This document shows, piece after piece, positions 34,808-44,116 of a stretch of 64,000 nt of DNA; within the stretch, counting starts at the first letter, position 1, and the number at the start of each line of letters is the position of its first letter. The translations under genes were made by a program, and so were the position numbers. The notes below the pieces were generated by a model. It was not told the DNA's origin. It saw only the letters and a program-made list of their open reading frames with translations, and searched no databases. The stretch is from JAJDXW01 sp965223775 (GTDB lineage: Bacteria; Pseudomonadota; Gammaproteobacteria; HK1), in NCBI GenBank assembly GCA_965223775.1, contig OZ245021.1, positions 5,580,001-5,644,000 on the forward strand. The letters are read 5' to 3'.

Positions 34808-35100
34808 CGAGCCGAGGTTGGGGACATGGATCCAGGGAAGGATGAGGAGCCGCGGGTTGTCGACCACGAGGGGGAGGTTCTTCTCGCGCAGCTGCGGCGT
34901 CCACCCGATGAAGTGGTCGCGCGGGGCGAGCTTCCACGCCGCAGTGCTGAAGCCGAGCATAGCGAGCGGCCAGCCGTCGCGGTCATGGACGGCGTAGCGC
35001 ATCTGGGCACCGACCAGGGTCTTTCGCTCGCGCTCAAAGATCCGCAGCCCGGATAACGTCCGTTCCGGCAAGCTTGACGCGTACGTGAACTGCGATTCGA
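34808..35100 (-). pseudogene. DruA (DUF4338) domain remnant
   Basis: On the minus strand the frame reads RKTLVGAQMRYAVHDRDGWP, then LAMLGFSTAAWKLAPRDHFI, GWTPQLREKNLPLVVDNPRL and LILPWIHVPNLGSH. This is the middle of a DUF4338 domain of the type fused to ISAs1 transposases, related to but clearly different from the intact copy at 18390-20174. Both ends are lost; the left end breaks the SwmB-domain gene. Confidence 0.75.
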
Positions 35101-35146
35101 GTAACCACTGCCGGCCCGGGGTCCGGCACACCGAAGCGAGGGAACG

Positions 35147-37216
35147 ATGATGAATGCCGCTCTCACAACGAAGTTTCGGACCATTGGCGCGGCGGTGGCG
35201 CTTGCGGCGTTGCTGGCGGTCCAGCCAGCCTTGGCGGCGGGGGTTTCCTGCAAGGACTGGAACACACGTATTTTCTTCAAGAAAGCTAGAGTGGTGGATG
35301 TTTCCCGTTGTCTGAAGGCCGGCGCCGACCCCAAGGCGCGGAACGATCAAGGAAGAACTCCCCTGCACTTTGCGGCCAACTCCAATAAGAACACGGAGGT
35401 CATCACTGCCCTCCTGAAGGCTGGCGCCGACCTTGGAGCGCAGGACGACACCCGAACGACTCCCCTGCACATTGCGACACTCGTTGGAAACATGGCGGCC
35501 GTCATCCCCCTCCTGAAGGCCGGTGCCGACCCGAACGCGCGGAACGAATTCGGAGACACTCCCGTGCACGAAGCGGCACTCAATGAGAACCCGGCGGCCG
35601 TAATGGCCCTCCTGAAGGCCGGTGCCGACCCCAATGCCCGGAATAGGTCCGGATCGACACCCCTGCACACAGCAGTCGAGTACACGCCATCCCCGGACAT
35701 CATATCGGCCCTCGTGGCGGGCGGTGCCGACCCCAACGTCCGAACCTACCAGGGAGGGACTCCCCTTCAAGACGCAAGAGAAAAGAATCCTGCCCTCATG
35801 GCAGCCTTCGAAGAGGAAGCCGTCGTGGCCTTCATGTTGAAACACAAGCAACCGGAGGTGACCGGCTTAAAGAAGCAGGTCAAGAACCAGGTTCTGGCCT
35901 CGCGGTTGTCTTGTGACGGCTGGAACACGTCGAGGTTCTACAGACTAGCTACCGTCGAGGAAGTTTCCCATTGTTTGAAGGCTGGAGCCGACCCCAACGC
36001 ACGGAACGCCGAGGGAGAGACGCCCCTGCACGTCCTCGCCGACTCTGCGATAACACTTGGATCTGGCGGCGAAAGCAAATACCAAGCGTTCGTTGAGGCC
36101 CTAGTGGCGGCCGGCGCCGATCCCAACGCGCGGAACGGTGAGGGAGGTACGCCTCTGTATGAGGTGGTGTCAACCTTTGGTCTTGACCTAGACTTCCTCA
36201 CGGCCCTCCTGAAGGCCGGAGCGGACCCGAACGCGCGGGAACCGGTCAAGAAGCATGTATTTGGTGACATTGTTATTAGAACTGGCGGAAATACACCCCT
36301 CCACAGAGCCGTCGCGATGGCCGATGAACCGGTTGTCATCACTGCCCTATTGGCCGGCGGAGCGGACTCGAACGCGCGGAATGCTGAGGGAAAGACTCCC
36401 CTTCAAGAAGCGGCAGAAGCAAGTGACGGTCAAACCCGCATGGCGGCCTTCAAAGAGGAAGCGGTCGCGGCCTACAGGAATAAACAAAGGCAGGCGGAGG
36501 CGGCCGCCGTGAAGGAGCAGGTCGAGAAGCAGGTTCGGGCCTCGCGGGTGTCCTGCGACGCATGGAACACTTCGAAATTCTTCATGCACGCTACCCTCGC
36601 CGACCTCTCCTCATGCCTCAAGACGAAAAACCCCAACGCACGGGATAAAGAAGGCAGGACGTCCCTGCATCTGGCGGCGGTGTTCGGTAAGTCACCCGCA
36701 ATCGTGGCCGCGTTGGTTCAGGCCGGCGCCGATCCCACCGTGCTCGACGAGAAGGGACGGACCCCCCTGCAATACGCGGAGAAATTCAGCAGAAAGCCCA
36801 AAATCGTCAGCGTACTGCGAAAGGAGACAGCGAACGCCCCGGCGGAGGCGGTATCGCAGGTGTCCTGCGACAAGTGGAACACGGCTGCGTTCTTCAAGGA
36901 TGCCGGGCTGGCGGCTCTCTCTCGTTGTCTGGAGACGAAGAACCCCAATGCCCGGAATGAGAATGGACGCACGCCTTTGCACTATGCGGCGCAGGGTGGA
37001 GCGCCCGAATTCGTGGCAGCCTTGGCAGCGGCGGGAGCCCATGTGAACGCCCGGGATAAGCGAGGCGGATGGACACCCCTGCATTTGGCGGCATGGTTCG
37101 GCAAATCCCGGGCGGTCTTTCAGGCCCTGCTCGATGTCGGCGCCGACCCCGATGCGAAGGACGACGCGGGCAGGACTCCACTGGAGTTCGTCAAGGAAAA
37201 TCCCGCGCTGAATTGA
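35147..37216 (+). CDS. exported ankyrin-repeat protein
   Basis: A 689-residue protein with a signal peptide (VALAALLAVQPALA, cleavage near residue 30) and about a dozen ankyrin repeats (GADPNARNxxGxTPLHxA). The protein is modular: four blocks each begin with SCxxWNTxxFFxxA and xxSxCLxAGADPN, near residues 34, 254, 467 and 571. Each block ends with a charged linker. The ATG pair at 35147/35150 follows a GA-rich site (gagggaacg). Ankyrin proteins with export signals are typical of bacteria living with eukaryotic hosts, where they can act outside the cell, but the destination here could equally be the periplasm. A coiled-coil protein follows 46 bases downstream. Confidence 0.88.
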   Translation: MMNAALTTKFRTIGAAVALAALLAVQPALAAGVSCKDWNTRIFFKKARVVDVSRCLKAGADPKARNDQGRTPLHFAANSNKNTEVITALLKAGADLGAQDDTRTTPLHIATLVGNMAAVIPLLKAGADPNARNEFGDTPVHEAALNENPAAVMALLKAGADPNARNRSGSTPLHTAVEYTPSPDIISALVAGGADPNVRTYQGGTPLQDAREKNPALMAAFEEEAVVAFMLKHKQPEVTGLKKQVKNQVLASRLSCDGWNTSRFYRLATVEEVSHCLKAGADPNARNAEGETPLHVLADSAITLGSGGESKYQAFVEALVAAGADPNARNGEGGTPLYEVVSTFGLDLDFLTALLKAGADPNAREPVKKHVFGDIVIRTGGNTPLHRAVAMADEPVVITALLAGGADSNARNAEGKTPLQEAAEASDGQTRMAAFKEEAVAAYRNKQRQAEAAAVKEQVEKQVRASRVSCDAWNTSKFFMHATLADLSSCLKTKNPNARDKEGRTSLHLAAVFGKSPAIVAALVQAGADPTVLDEKGRTPLQYAEKFSRKPKIVSVLRKETANAPAEAVSQVSCDKWNTAAFFKDAGLAALSRCLETKNPNARNENGRTPLHYAAQGGAPEFVAALAAAGAHVNARDKRGGWTPLHLAAWFGKSRAVFQALLDVGADPDAKDDAGRTPLEFVKENPALN

Positions 37217-37262
37217 ACCGAACTCCCGCCACCATTGTATCGGCACCAAGAGGAGCATCGCC

Positions 37263-38396
37263 ATGAATCACGCAAGCACGGTTGTCCTCCTTCTCGCTGT
37301 CTTGACTCCCGTAGCGTCAATCGTGGATCAATGCCCGGCCGATAAGTACAAGGACTGCTCTGTTTTCAGGACAAGTCGGACCATAGAAGACTACACGTCC
37401 ATTATAGACAGTCAGGGTTTTGCCCGCAGCAAGGGCAGTTGGAAGATCAGGGTTGACTATCGACCACCGGAAACGTGCGCCAAGGTGTCTTTGACAATGG
37501 ACGTGGGTCCGTTCGATGGCAACCGCCAGTATGACCAAGTGTTTCATCGGGGCGGAGGCGTGATCAGCGACAGCGGTTACTTCTTGCACGAGACGGGTGA
37601 TGTGGAAAGTGGCTTGCGGATTCTGACGAGTAGTTGCCGCGTTCCTGATTCGGATTCAAATAAGCTCGACGCCGATGCCGAGGAGCGCCGGGAGCTGGAA
37701 GAGGAACGGGAACGCCTTGCCCTGGAAGAGGAACGAGAGCGCCTTGCCATAGAAGAGGGGCGGGAACGCATGGGGCTCGCGGCGGAGCTGGAACGCTTGG
37801 CCATGGAAGTGGAGAAGCAGAGGCGGGAAGAGGAGGAGGCTAGGCTGGCGCAAGCGCGTACGGCGCAAGAGAAAGAGCGGGAACGCCAGAGGCTGGCGCA
37901 AGAACGGCAACGGTTGGAAGCGCAAAGGATAGACAGAAGACTCGCCGAATTGGAGAGGGCTGCGGAACGCAAACGACTGGAGGAAGAAGGGGCGCGCAAG
38001 CGCAAGGCGAATACGTGGGCAGTGGTGGGCATCTTGAGCGGTATCGTGGACGGCTTGGCTCAGCGTGACGGGGGCGGGCGCCCTGGTACGGAGCTTCTGG
38101 AGTCGCTCATCCGTTTGGACGGAGCGACCAGCATGGATTCCAACGGGTCGCCGGCGGGCGGCGCGCCAGCGTCCGTCGGCTCGTGTGCGCAGGCCCAACG
38201 CCGCGCCGAGCAAATCGCACGCGCCGCCCAGAACCAATCTTTCGGTGGAATGTGCGGCACCGCGCGGCACTACGTGAGCACCCTTCAGGCCGTGCGTCGA
38301 GAGTTGGCGAGCGGCGGCTGTCCTGCCCACACGCTTGGAGCGTACGACCGCGCAATTGCTGAAGCACGGCAGACCGCGAGCGCGAGCTGCAACTGA
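37263..38396 (+). CDS. exported coiled-coil protein
   Basis: A 377-residue protein with a short signal peptide (VVLLLAVLTPVAS), an N-terminal beta-rich domain with four cysteines (residues 20-130), a long Glu/Arg coiled coil (about residues 140-245, with repeats such as EEERERLALEEERERLAIEE), a hydrophobic stretch (TWAVVGILSGIVDGLA) and a C-terminal domain with four cysteines (SCAQAQRRAEQIARAAQNQ to SCN). I recognise no family. Its position directly behind the ankyrin gene suggests that the two work together or were acquired together. Confidence 0.75.
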   Translation: MNHASTVVLLLAVLTPVASIVDQCPADKYKDCSVFRTSRTIEDYTSIIDSQGFARSKGSWKIRVDYRPPETCAKVSLTMDVGPFDGNRQYDQVFHRGGGVISDSGYFLHETGDVESGLRILTSSCRVPDSDSNKLDADAEERRELEEERERLALEEERERLAIEEGRERMGLAAELERLAMEVEKQRREEEEARLAQARTAQEKERERQRLAQERQRLEAQRIDRRLAELERAAERKRLEEEGARKRKANTWAVVGILSGIVDGLAQRDGGGRPGTELLESLIRLDGATSMDSNGSPAGGAPASVGSCAQAQRRAEQIARAAQNQSFGGMCGTARHYVSTLQAVRRELASGGCPAHTLGAYDRAIAEARQTASASCN

Positions 38397-38454
38397 GTCG
38401 ATGTGATGCGCTCTACCTCGCGAGCGCTGGCGATAAGGGTAATTCGCATAACTG

Positions 38455-38483
38455 GCATCCCCCGCACCCGCGGGGATGAACCA
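38455..38483 (+). CRISPR. solitary type I-E CRISPR-repeat-like sequence
   Basis: A 29-base stretch contains CCCCGCACCCGCGGGGATGA followed by acca, which fits the type I-E direct repeat (a GC stem ending in GATGAACC). Translated, it gives IPRTRGDEP, a peptide known from mis-annotated I-E repeats. Only one copy is present, with no second repeat at spacer distance and no cas gene, so it is a stray repeat and not an array. Confidence 0.45.
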
Positions 38484-38511
38484 CTGCAGCACAACCGAAG
38501 GGAGCGAGACA

Positions 38512-38760
38512 TGAATCACTTTATGAGCCGCATCCGGGGCACAGCCGGGAATGGCACGATCACCGGCACGGACGGCGGCGACGCGATCGCGGCCTAAGAC
38601 AGAGACGATCAGATTCGGGCTTTGCGGAGACGATGATGTGCGCGCCGCTGCCGGCGCGGACACGATTTGGGGCGGCGATGGTAACAATACCCTCTATGGC
38701 GGCGACGACAACGATGTCATCGACGGCGGCACGGACCATGACATCGTTGTCAAGGGCCAT
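38512..38760 (+). pseudogene. RTX calcium-binding repeat protein remnant
   Basis: ATG 38512 opens a frame GTAGNGTITGTDGGDAIAA that stops at once; a second frame continues with GADTIWGGDGNNTLYGGDDN and DVIDGGTDHDIV. These are RTX nonapeptides (GGxGxDxUx) as found in exported calcium-binding proteins. With a stop and a frame change in 250 bases, the gene is broken; no transporter for it is nearby. Confidence 0.65.
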
Positions 38761-38849
38761 CAAATGCGAAATCCGGACTCGGTTCGGTGGTTCGCGGGTA
38801 CTCGGGAGATGTCCGGCGGTGACCGGAACCATGGTCTCAGCCACTCTAC

Positions 38850-39014
38850 GCCTCGAGGGCTCTCTCCCTGGGTGAAAGCCTACCGATGACCGGCAAGCTC
38901 CTCGGCCACCGGAAAGTCCAATCGACCTCGCGCTACGCGCATCTGGCACGGGATTCGATTAAGGCGTCGTCGGCCCTTGTCGCGGACTGTATCGGTGCGG
39001 ATATTCTCGACTGA
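38850..39014 (+). pseudogene. C-terminal remnant of a tyrosine integrase
   Basis: The 54 codons read ASRALSLGESLPMTGKLLGH, then STSRYAHLARDSIKASSALV and ADCIGADILD before a stop. This is nearly the same as the end of the integrase at 14929-16119 and includes the LGH histidine and the nucleophilic tyrosine. The rest of the gene is missing. It marks the end of a second, decayed island or element. Confidence 0.85.
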
Positions 39015-39174
39015 AGGTGTCGGCGACGGTGACGACGGCTCCGGTCTTTTGATTTCTGGCTGGCGAGTGCACCCGGTGCCTCGTGCGGACCCACCCGCAG
39101 CCTGCGATGGTGACGGAATCATCCCGCGCGATTACGGCAGCGATGGCGGAGAACAGGGTGGCGAAACGGCAGTT
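39010..39174 (-). pseudogene. HU-like remnant
   Basis: On the minus strand the sequence reads FATLFSAIAAVIARDDSVTI, AGCGWVRTRHRVHSPARNQK, TGAVVTVADT. This is the centre and DNA-contacting arm of an HU protein. N- and C-termini are lost. It meets the integrase remnant tail to tail at 39010-39014. Confidence 0.6.
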
Positions 39175-39373
39175 GTGGCGCGCTCGCCGCCGCGCGATGT
39201 CGTGCGCATCCGAAACGGCACCAAGGAAAAACGCGTGAAGCGGCTGCGAGACAAGGGCACCGATCAAAATGCGGCAATTCATCTTTACACACACGAGCGG
39301 GCCTGTCCCGAGGCACGCAGTGCTCGGGGTCGGGGGGTGTCCAATAGCGCGAGGGCGCGGCAGCGCCCGTGGA

Positions 39374-40888
39374 TTAGTGCAGTGTCGGCGAGGGCGGACA
39401 GCCGAGCAGCGTGAGCCAGTCGTGGACCCGCTGTCCGGTCAGGCACTCGTGAGCGCTGGTCCCCTTGTGCCGTCCCCAGCGCCGCGTGCGCAGATTGAAC
39501 CAGGCACGGAACAGGGCGAGAAAGCCCTGAGTGGCGCCCTTGTGGACGTAGAGATAGGGGCGTAATGCCGCATTGAACCCCTCGATGGCACTCGAGGCGC
39601 GATGGCGCTGGTGCAGCACCTCCTCGACGGCATCGAGCAGCGATGCGCTCGCCGCGCCAAGTCGGTCTTGCAGTGCCCCGTAGGCGGCGAGCAGATGACG
39701 ATACAGCGCACGATGCCGGGCGCGCGCAGGACGCTTGTGCAGCGCCCGGACCAAGTACCAGCACCGGCACGCCAAGCTCACCGCCTGCGCCGACCAGGGC
39801 TCGGCCAACGCCTCGAGCCGGGGCAACACACTCTTTTGCGCCAGCACCAACCCCGGCGCCCGGTTGCGCAGGTACTTCGCGAGCTTCGCGCACTCCCCCA
39901 CTCCGAGCGACTCGATACGCCGCGCCACCTGCTCAATCAACGCCTGCACGTGCTCGGGGCGGTGCAGTTCACCGGTTGCGATGTCGACACACTCCAGCGC
40001 CCCGCGCAGCGTGTCCATCGCCGCCTCGAAGGCGTCGAATCGCTCGATGGCCTCGGCGCACTCGCGCCGCGCCCGCCTCAGGGCGTGTTTGCCCTTGCGC
40101 CGGCGCGCCTTGTCGCACGCGCGTATCTTGCCCAAGCGCCCCAGCGCCTCTCCCTCGCGTTCAATCGCGCCATAGGCGCGCCGCTCCAGGCGCCGACGCA
40201 CCTTGTTCATCTCGTAGAGCACATGAAAGCAATCGTCGCGCTGCTCCGCATGCGGAAACACCTCGCTCACCCCCGCCGCAATCCCACGCGCTGCATCCTT
40301 GACCACCACCGACAGCCCCAGCCCCTGCGCCTGACCCGCGCGAAGCAGCTCCGCCCACGCCTCCCCATCGCGCGTCGGGCTCAACGACAACCCGAACAGA
40401 TACCCCGAGTCGAGGTCCACCCCGGCCAGCACCGGCTCGCCCTGGCTGAACATCTCATCGAGCGCCCCAGCCTCGACCCCGCCGAGCGAGACCTGCGCGT
40501 TGAACCGAGCCGCTCGACCTTCGGCCTCCACCAACATCTGCTGAATCGTCCCGTACGACACCTTCACCCCGGGATACAGCAACGGCACCAAGTCCTCAAT
40601 CGGACGGATGGCGTTGGGTGCGAGCACTCGCAACGCCACCACCGCCCGGCGAAGCTGCGCATCATCGACCCGCACATCGACCGCCGCACCCTGGAGCAGC
40701 GGTGATTCAAAATGGCTGCGAAGTACCGATTCCGCCGCCGCCCCCACGGCGTAGACCGTGGGCCGGGAAATCTCATACGTCTCACTCAGCGCCGTCTTCG
40801 AGCCGTGGGCGTGTTGCCCTGCCACCGCCGCTGCGGCACACTGAATCTTCTGGGAAGTCGTCAGGTCGGTGCGCTGGAGTACGGTCAT
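39374..40888 (-). CDS. DDE-type transposase, unclassified family
   Basis: An intact 504-residue frame. The N-terminus has a helix-turn-helix-like segment (SETYEISRPTVYAVGAAAES). Acidic residues fit a DDE core: Asp in GALDEMF or AGVDLDSGYLFGL, Asp in VVKDAARGI, and Glu in SSAIEGFNAALRPYL near the C-terminus, with a long helical insertion between the second and third. I cannot assign it to a standard IS family with confidence. No terminal repeats were found by eye. It sits directly upstream of, and slightly overlaps the open frame of, the divergent gene at 40869, whose 5' end it may have disturbed. Confidence 0.7.
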   Translation of the reverse strand: MTVLQRTDLTTSQKIQCAAAAVAGQHAHGSKTALSETYEISRPTVYAVGAAAESVLRSHFESPLLQGAAVDVRVDDAQLRRAVVALRVLAPNAIRPIEDLVPLLYPGVKVSYGTIQQMLVEAEGRAARFNAQVSLGGVEAGALDEMFSQGEPVLAGVDLDSGYLFGLSLSPTRDGEAWAELLRAGQAQGLGLSVVVKDAARGIAAGVSEVFPHAEQRDDCFHVLYEMNKVRRRLERRAYGAIEREGEALGRLGKIRACDKARRRKGKHALRRARRECAEAIERFDAFEAAMDTLRGALECVDIATGELHRPEHVQALIEQVARRIESLGVGECAKLAKYLRNRAPGLVLAQKSVLPRLEALAEPWSAQAVSLACRCWYLVRALHKRPARARHRALYRHLLAAYGALQDRLGAASASLLDAVEEVLHQRHRASSAIEGFNAALRPYLYVHKGATQGFLALFRAWFNLRTRRWGRHKGTSAHECLTGQRVHDWLTLLGCPPSPTLH

Positions 40889-42077
40889 TGACTGGCTCCT
40901 GTGGATGCCGAGTTTTCATCACCTCGAATCATCTCACGGGTACGGCCCGACGGCTTCCCTTCTCACTCCCTCCAGCGCCTGTCCGGCGCAGCAATTTGTA
41001 AAGCAGAATGACCAGTCCCGAGACAAGGTCAATCCCGGGAGGCTCAAGGACACCGCATCGTCGGTGCTGGAGTCCGTTCAGACCGTGCCCCGCAAGTCGT
41101 CGGAGGCAGCGCGTGCGGCCGCGGGTCGGGTACGGACTGGTTCCAGGCAGGCGCTGGATTCGGCAAGTCGCCACGCCGACAAATTTCTCGCGACGACTCA
41201 GGGGCTCCTGGCGAGCGCTCTGTCCGCCGACCTGAATGGCATGCTCACGGGCATGGTAGCCGGACCTGCGACCATCTACGACAAGGCGATGGACGCGGAG
41301 TACCTCGCGACCGGCATCGGCGGTGCATGCCACCGGTTGTTCGACGGCGGACACACAATTCTCGGCGCCTTCCGTGCCGTTCGGGACGCGTCGCCCGACG
41401 ACACCATTGTCGAGGAGGCGATGGGGCTGCTCCAGGGGCTGTTCCGGGACATGACCACGGTCAAAGGACTCCCGCTCGCGAACTGGGACAAGGCGACCTA
41501 CGACAAGGTGTCCGAATTCCTGGCATCGGCTCTCGGTATCCCGAAGAACTGGTTCTACGACCTCAACACCTACGACGCTGGCCAGGTCCTCGGTGGAGTC
41601 ATCGGGGTCGTGGCGACGGCGCTATGCTGGAATCGTGCCGACACCGAGTCGTTTGCAAGGTTCGTCGGGGGGATGGGCGTGTCAGCACTCGCACGCACGA
41701 ATCCGCTGGTGCTGCTCGTCACCGTCGTCGCACTCGCGCGAGCGTTTCACAAGGCCCATCACGCGGGCGAGTACGCCGAGCTCGTCGATGGGCAGCTCAA
41801 GGGCGGCATCAGCGCCGGCGCCACACTCGTGGCGGCATCGCAGGTCGCTGCGATCGGAGGTCCGGCGGGTCTGGCTCTACTGGTCGGGATGGTCGCCGGC
41901 GTGCTCGTGCACCAGGCGACGCAGAACGTGAGTGTTGTCCAGATTGGCGAGTTCGTGGCCGAGCAAGCGACCGTCGCCGCAACCGAGGTACGGGCGATGG
42001 CCGAGCGTTACTCGGGCACCTTCGAGGCCACATCCCGCTCGCTGACGAATGACCAGGGCACCGGCTGGACGGCGTAG
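40869..42077 (+). CDS. hypothetical protein with hydrophobic/glycine-rich segments
   Basis: The open frame gives up to 402 residues. The first 40 codons overlap the transposase start region and do not look native, so the true start may be further right or lost. The body has LNGMLTGMVAGPATIYDKAM, a helical middle and two hydrophobic Gly/Ala-rich regions (VLGGVIGVVATALCW and GPAGLALLVGMVAGVLVHQA) that could enter a membrane. No family is recognised. High GC and normal codon use suggest long residence. Confidence 0.5.
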   Translation: MRWSTVIDWLLWMPSFHHLESSHGYGPTASLLTPSSACPAQQFVKQNDQSRDKVNPGRLKDTASSVLESVQTVPRKSSEAARAAAGRVRTGSRQALDSASRHADKFLATTQGLLASALSADLNGMLTGMVAGPATIYDKAMDAEYLATGIGGACHRLFDGGHTILGAFRAVRDASPDDTIVEEAMGLLQGLFRDMTTVKGLPLANWDKATYDKVSEFLASALGIPKNWFYDLNTYDAGQVLGGVIGVVATALCWNRADTESFARFVGGMGVSALARTNPLVLLVTVVALARAFHKAHHAGEYAELVDGQLKGGISAGATLVAASQVAAIGGPAGLALLVGMVAGVLVHQATQNVSVVQIGEFVAEQATVAATEVRAMAERYSGTFEATSRSLTNDQGTGWTA

Positions 42078-42713
42078 TCCGGAGAAGAGAACGAGCAACG
42101 CCAAACCGCCCGAGCCGCTCGGACTGTCGATCTACAACTGCCAGCAGGACCGCGGCCGAGCGCCCAGGCGCAGTCTCGATGCATCGCTGCGGACATCAAC
42201 GGCGTGACCAATCACGGTCAGAGGCCGGCGGAGACGACTGGACCCGCATGACCGCGCGGGTTGCGAACGGCGTCAGCCGAAAGCGGCCCGGTAGCGGTTC
42301 CAGTTCAATTCAAGCGCATCCGCGAATAGCCCTGTCTTGAGAAGCGTTGCGGCGCCAGGGACGCAGTCACCCCCCGCTCCTGGGGCATCGCATCTCCGTA
42401 CGGGTGGTGCGCATGCACGCGCACGGCGAACTCGTTCACGGAATCGCGGCTGACCGTGTCGGACGCAAACGTCGTGAACTCTTCCGCGAATCGGAATCTG
42501 CTGGATTCACGATGGTACGGCGCGCGGGGCGTTGCGCGGTGATTGGGCAGCGTGGTGTCCGCTGTGCGGGACGGTTGGCTTCGATTCGGAACAATTTTCT
42601 GTGCCACGCGAATTCTCATACTCTGTGGCGATTTCGGCGACATTGCGAGAGACTGGCTCCCACAAGAGACTCTCACCGGGCCCTGCCCCGTTGGAGGACG
42701 TAAGCCTTCGTCA
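42078..42713. other. intergenic region without recognisable gene
   Basis: About 640 bases between the preceding gene and the MITE. Short frames exist on both strands, but none resembles a known protein or has a good start. No RNA gene is seen. Confidence 0.35.
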
Positions 42714-42721
42714 CATTCCCT

Positions 42722-42893
42722 CCTGATTACGTACCAAGCTCATCTTGCGACTGCGGGCCGCAGGACACCGCGGATCAGGCGGCCACGCAACGACGGTTCC
42801 GGCGGCCCGAACGTCAATTCGCGGCCTCCGGCGAGCCATCGAGGTCGATTGCGTTTCGTTTCCGTTGCTCGGATGAGCTTGGTACGTAATCAG
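42722..42893. mobile_element. MITE with perfect 23-bp inverted repeats and 8-bp target duplication
   Basis: The 172-bp element starts cctgattacgtaccaagctc and ends with its exact reverse complement; 23 of 23 bases match. It is flanked on both sides by the direct repeat cattccct (42714-42721 and 42894-42901), a perfect 8-bp target-site duplication. The interior codes for nothing. The first ten bases of the ends match those of 14416-14641, so both probably use the same transposase, which is not encoded here in recognisable form. Confidence 0.9.
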
Positions 42894-43094
42894 GCATTCC
42901 CTTGTGTCTAGGGCTCTCGCTCCCGGTTCGGAAAAACCCGCTAATGATTGGGAAACTCGGACCCCGTTTGATCCAGCCAACCTGCCGCGATGCCTACCTT
43001 GCGCAACACAATCTGACTCATCGCCGCGAGTCGCGGGCGTTGGGCTTCAAAACGAGTTCGCCGAGGGCCTCAGCGTCTCAACGATCATTTGATA

Positions 43095-43418
43095 TCAATT
43101 TATACTATAGGTATAAGAACCGCTAATCAGTCGAGTTGCACAGGTCCATTGGTTAAGCGGGCTGTTGGCGTAATACGGATCGCTGCTGCGACGATAACAA
43201 ACCTTGTCCTGTCCGGAGTAGACGTAGCCGCGCTGTACACTATAGGCGGTATCGCTATAAACGCAGCGTTGTGGAGCGTTCATGCCCTCGCAGAATTCAA
43301 CAACGGGAATGTTGTCCCAAGTGTCGGAGACAAGGCGAACCTCACCAGCGTGGGCAGGTGTATGCAGAAAAAGCAGGGTGGTGACAACTGCAACACTCAG
43401 AATGCGAATATTCATCAT
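43095..43418 (-). CDS. small exported Cys-rich protein
   Basis: A 107-residue protein with a signal peptide (ILSVAVVTTLLFLHTPAHA, cleavage near residue 24) and a mature part of about 83 residues holding four cysteines (FCEGM, RCVY, VCYRR, WTCATR) that could form two disulfides. The ATG pair at 43418/43415 follows cagaggagaac, a good ribosome-binding site. It is AT-richer than its neighbours. No family is recognised. Confidence 0.65.
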   Translation of the reverse strand: MMNIRILSVAVVTTLLFLHTPAHAGEVRLVSDTWDNIPVVEFCEGMNAPQRCVYSDTAYSVQRGYVYSGQDKVCYRRSSDPYYANSPLNQWTCATRLISGSYTYSIN

Positions 43419-43769
43419 GAGTTCTCCTCTGTCTGTTCAACGGTTCCCTGTCTGGATTGGTGAAGCGTAACGTGACTGTAGTGTACCTCGGAATCGCTGA
43501 GGAAGTGTGGTATGGCGAGCGCGTTGATTATGGTGAACACGTTGCTAGACGCGGTGCCGATGGTTGCCGCGGACAACGAGGTATGGCATGGGACGTGGGA
43601 CGCAACGGTAGACGTCATCATGGGTGTGCTCCTTGGAGTCGCTCCAGTCGGGCAATCGGGACCAAGCGAGGGGGTGCCATCGGTGTCTCAGCAGACGCAG
43701 TGAAGGTATCACGGTACCGGGAGATGGCTGATCGTGTGTCGGCGAGGAACACTATGAGTCGGACTACCT

Positions 43770-43983
43770 GTTCAGCTGTCCAGCGGCGTAAGCAGTCCGG
43801 AAGCGTTGTCGCTTCAAGCGAAGCGCAGCCCGGCGTAGCATTGTCGCAGGAGAAAGCTAGCATATGGCGATACGAAGGAACGCGCACGCGAGGGGATTCA
43901 ACCTCCGCGCCTGTCTGCGCATTGGAGCGCGCGTGCGGCGGATTTCGGAAATCTCCACGTCTTCTCCCTGCGACGAACATCAT
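43770..43983. repeat. dispersed repeat, copy 3, on the 3' side of an HU-like pseudogene
   Basis: This copy is more diverged. It retains the block ttgtcgcaggagaaa, the gcgcacgcgag-type block, the ctgcgca and gcgcgtgcggcg segments and the end aatctccacgtcttct, which is identical to copy 2. Like the others it lies on the 3' side of a minus-strand HU-like gene. Confidence 0.5.
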
Positions 43984-44116
43984 CGCGGTTCCCAGCTCAA
44001 GAGCCTGGCGGGCGCTGGACGCTTGGGTCGACGTAAGCAGCACCGATTCAACGCCCGCGCAGCGGCGCGCGACGTTGTCGCAGTCGGTGCGCGTGGCCGC
44101 CAAGCCGGGCAGTCGT

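Noticed and set aside
38400..38620. CRISPR array
   Set aside because: Only a single repeat-like unit is present; no second repeat at spacer distance and no cas genes.
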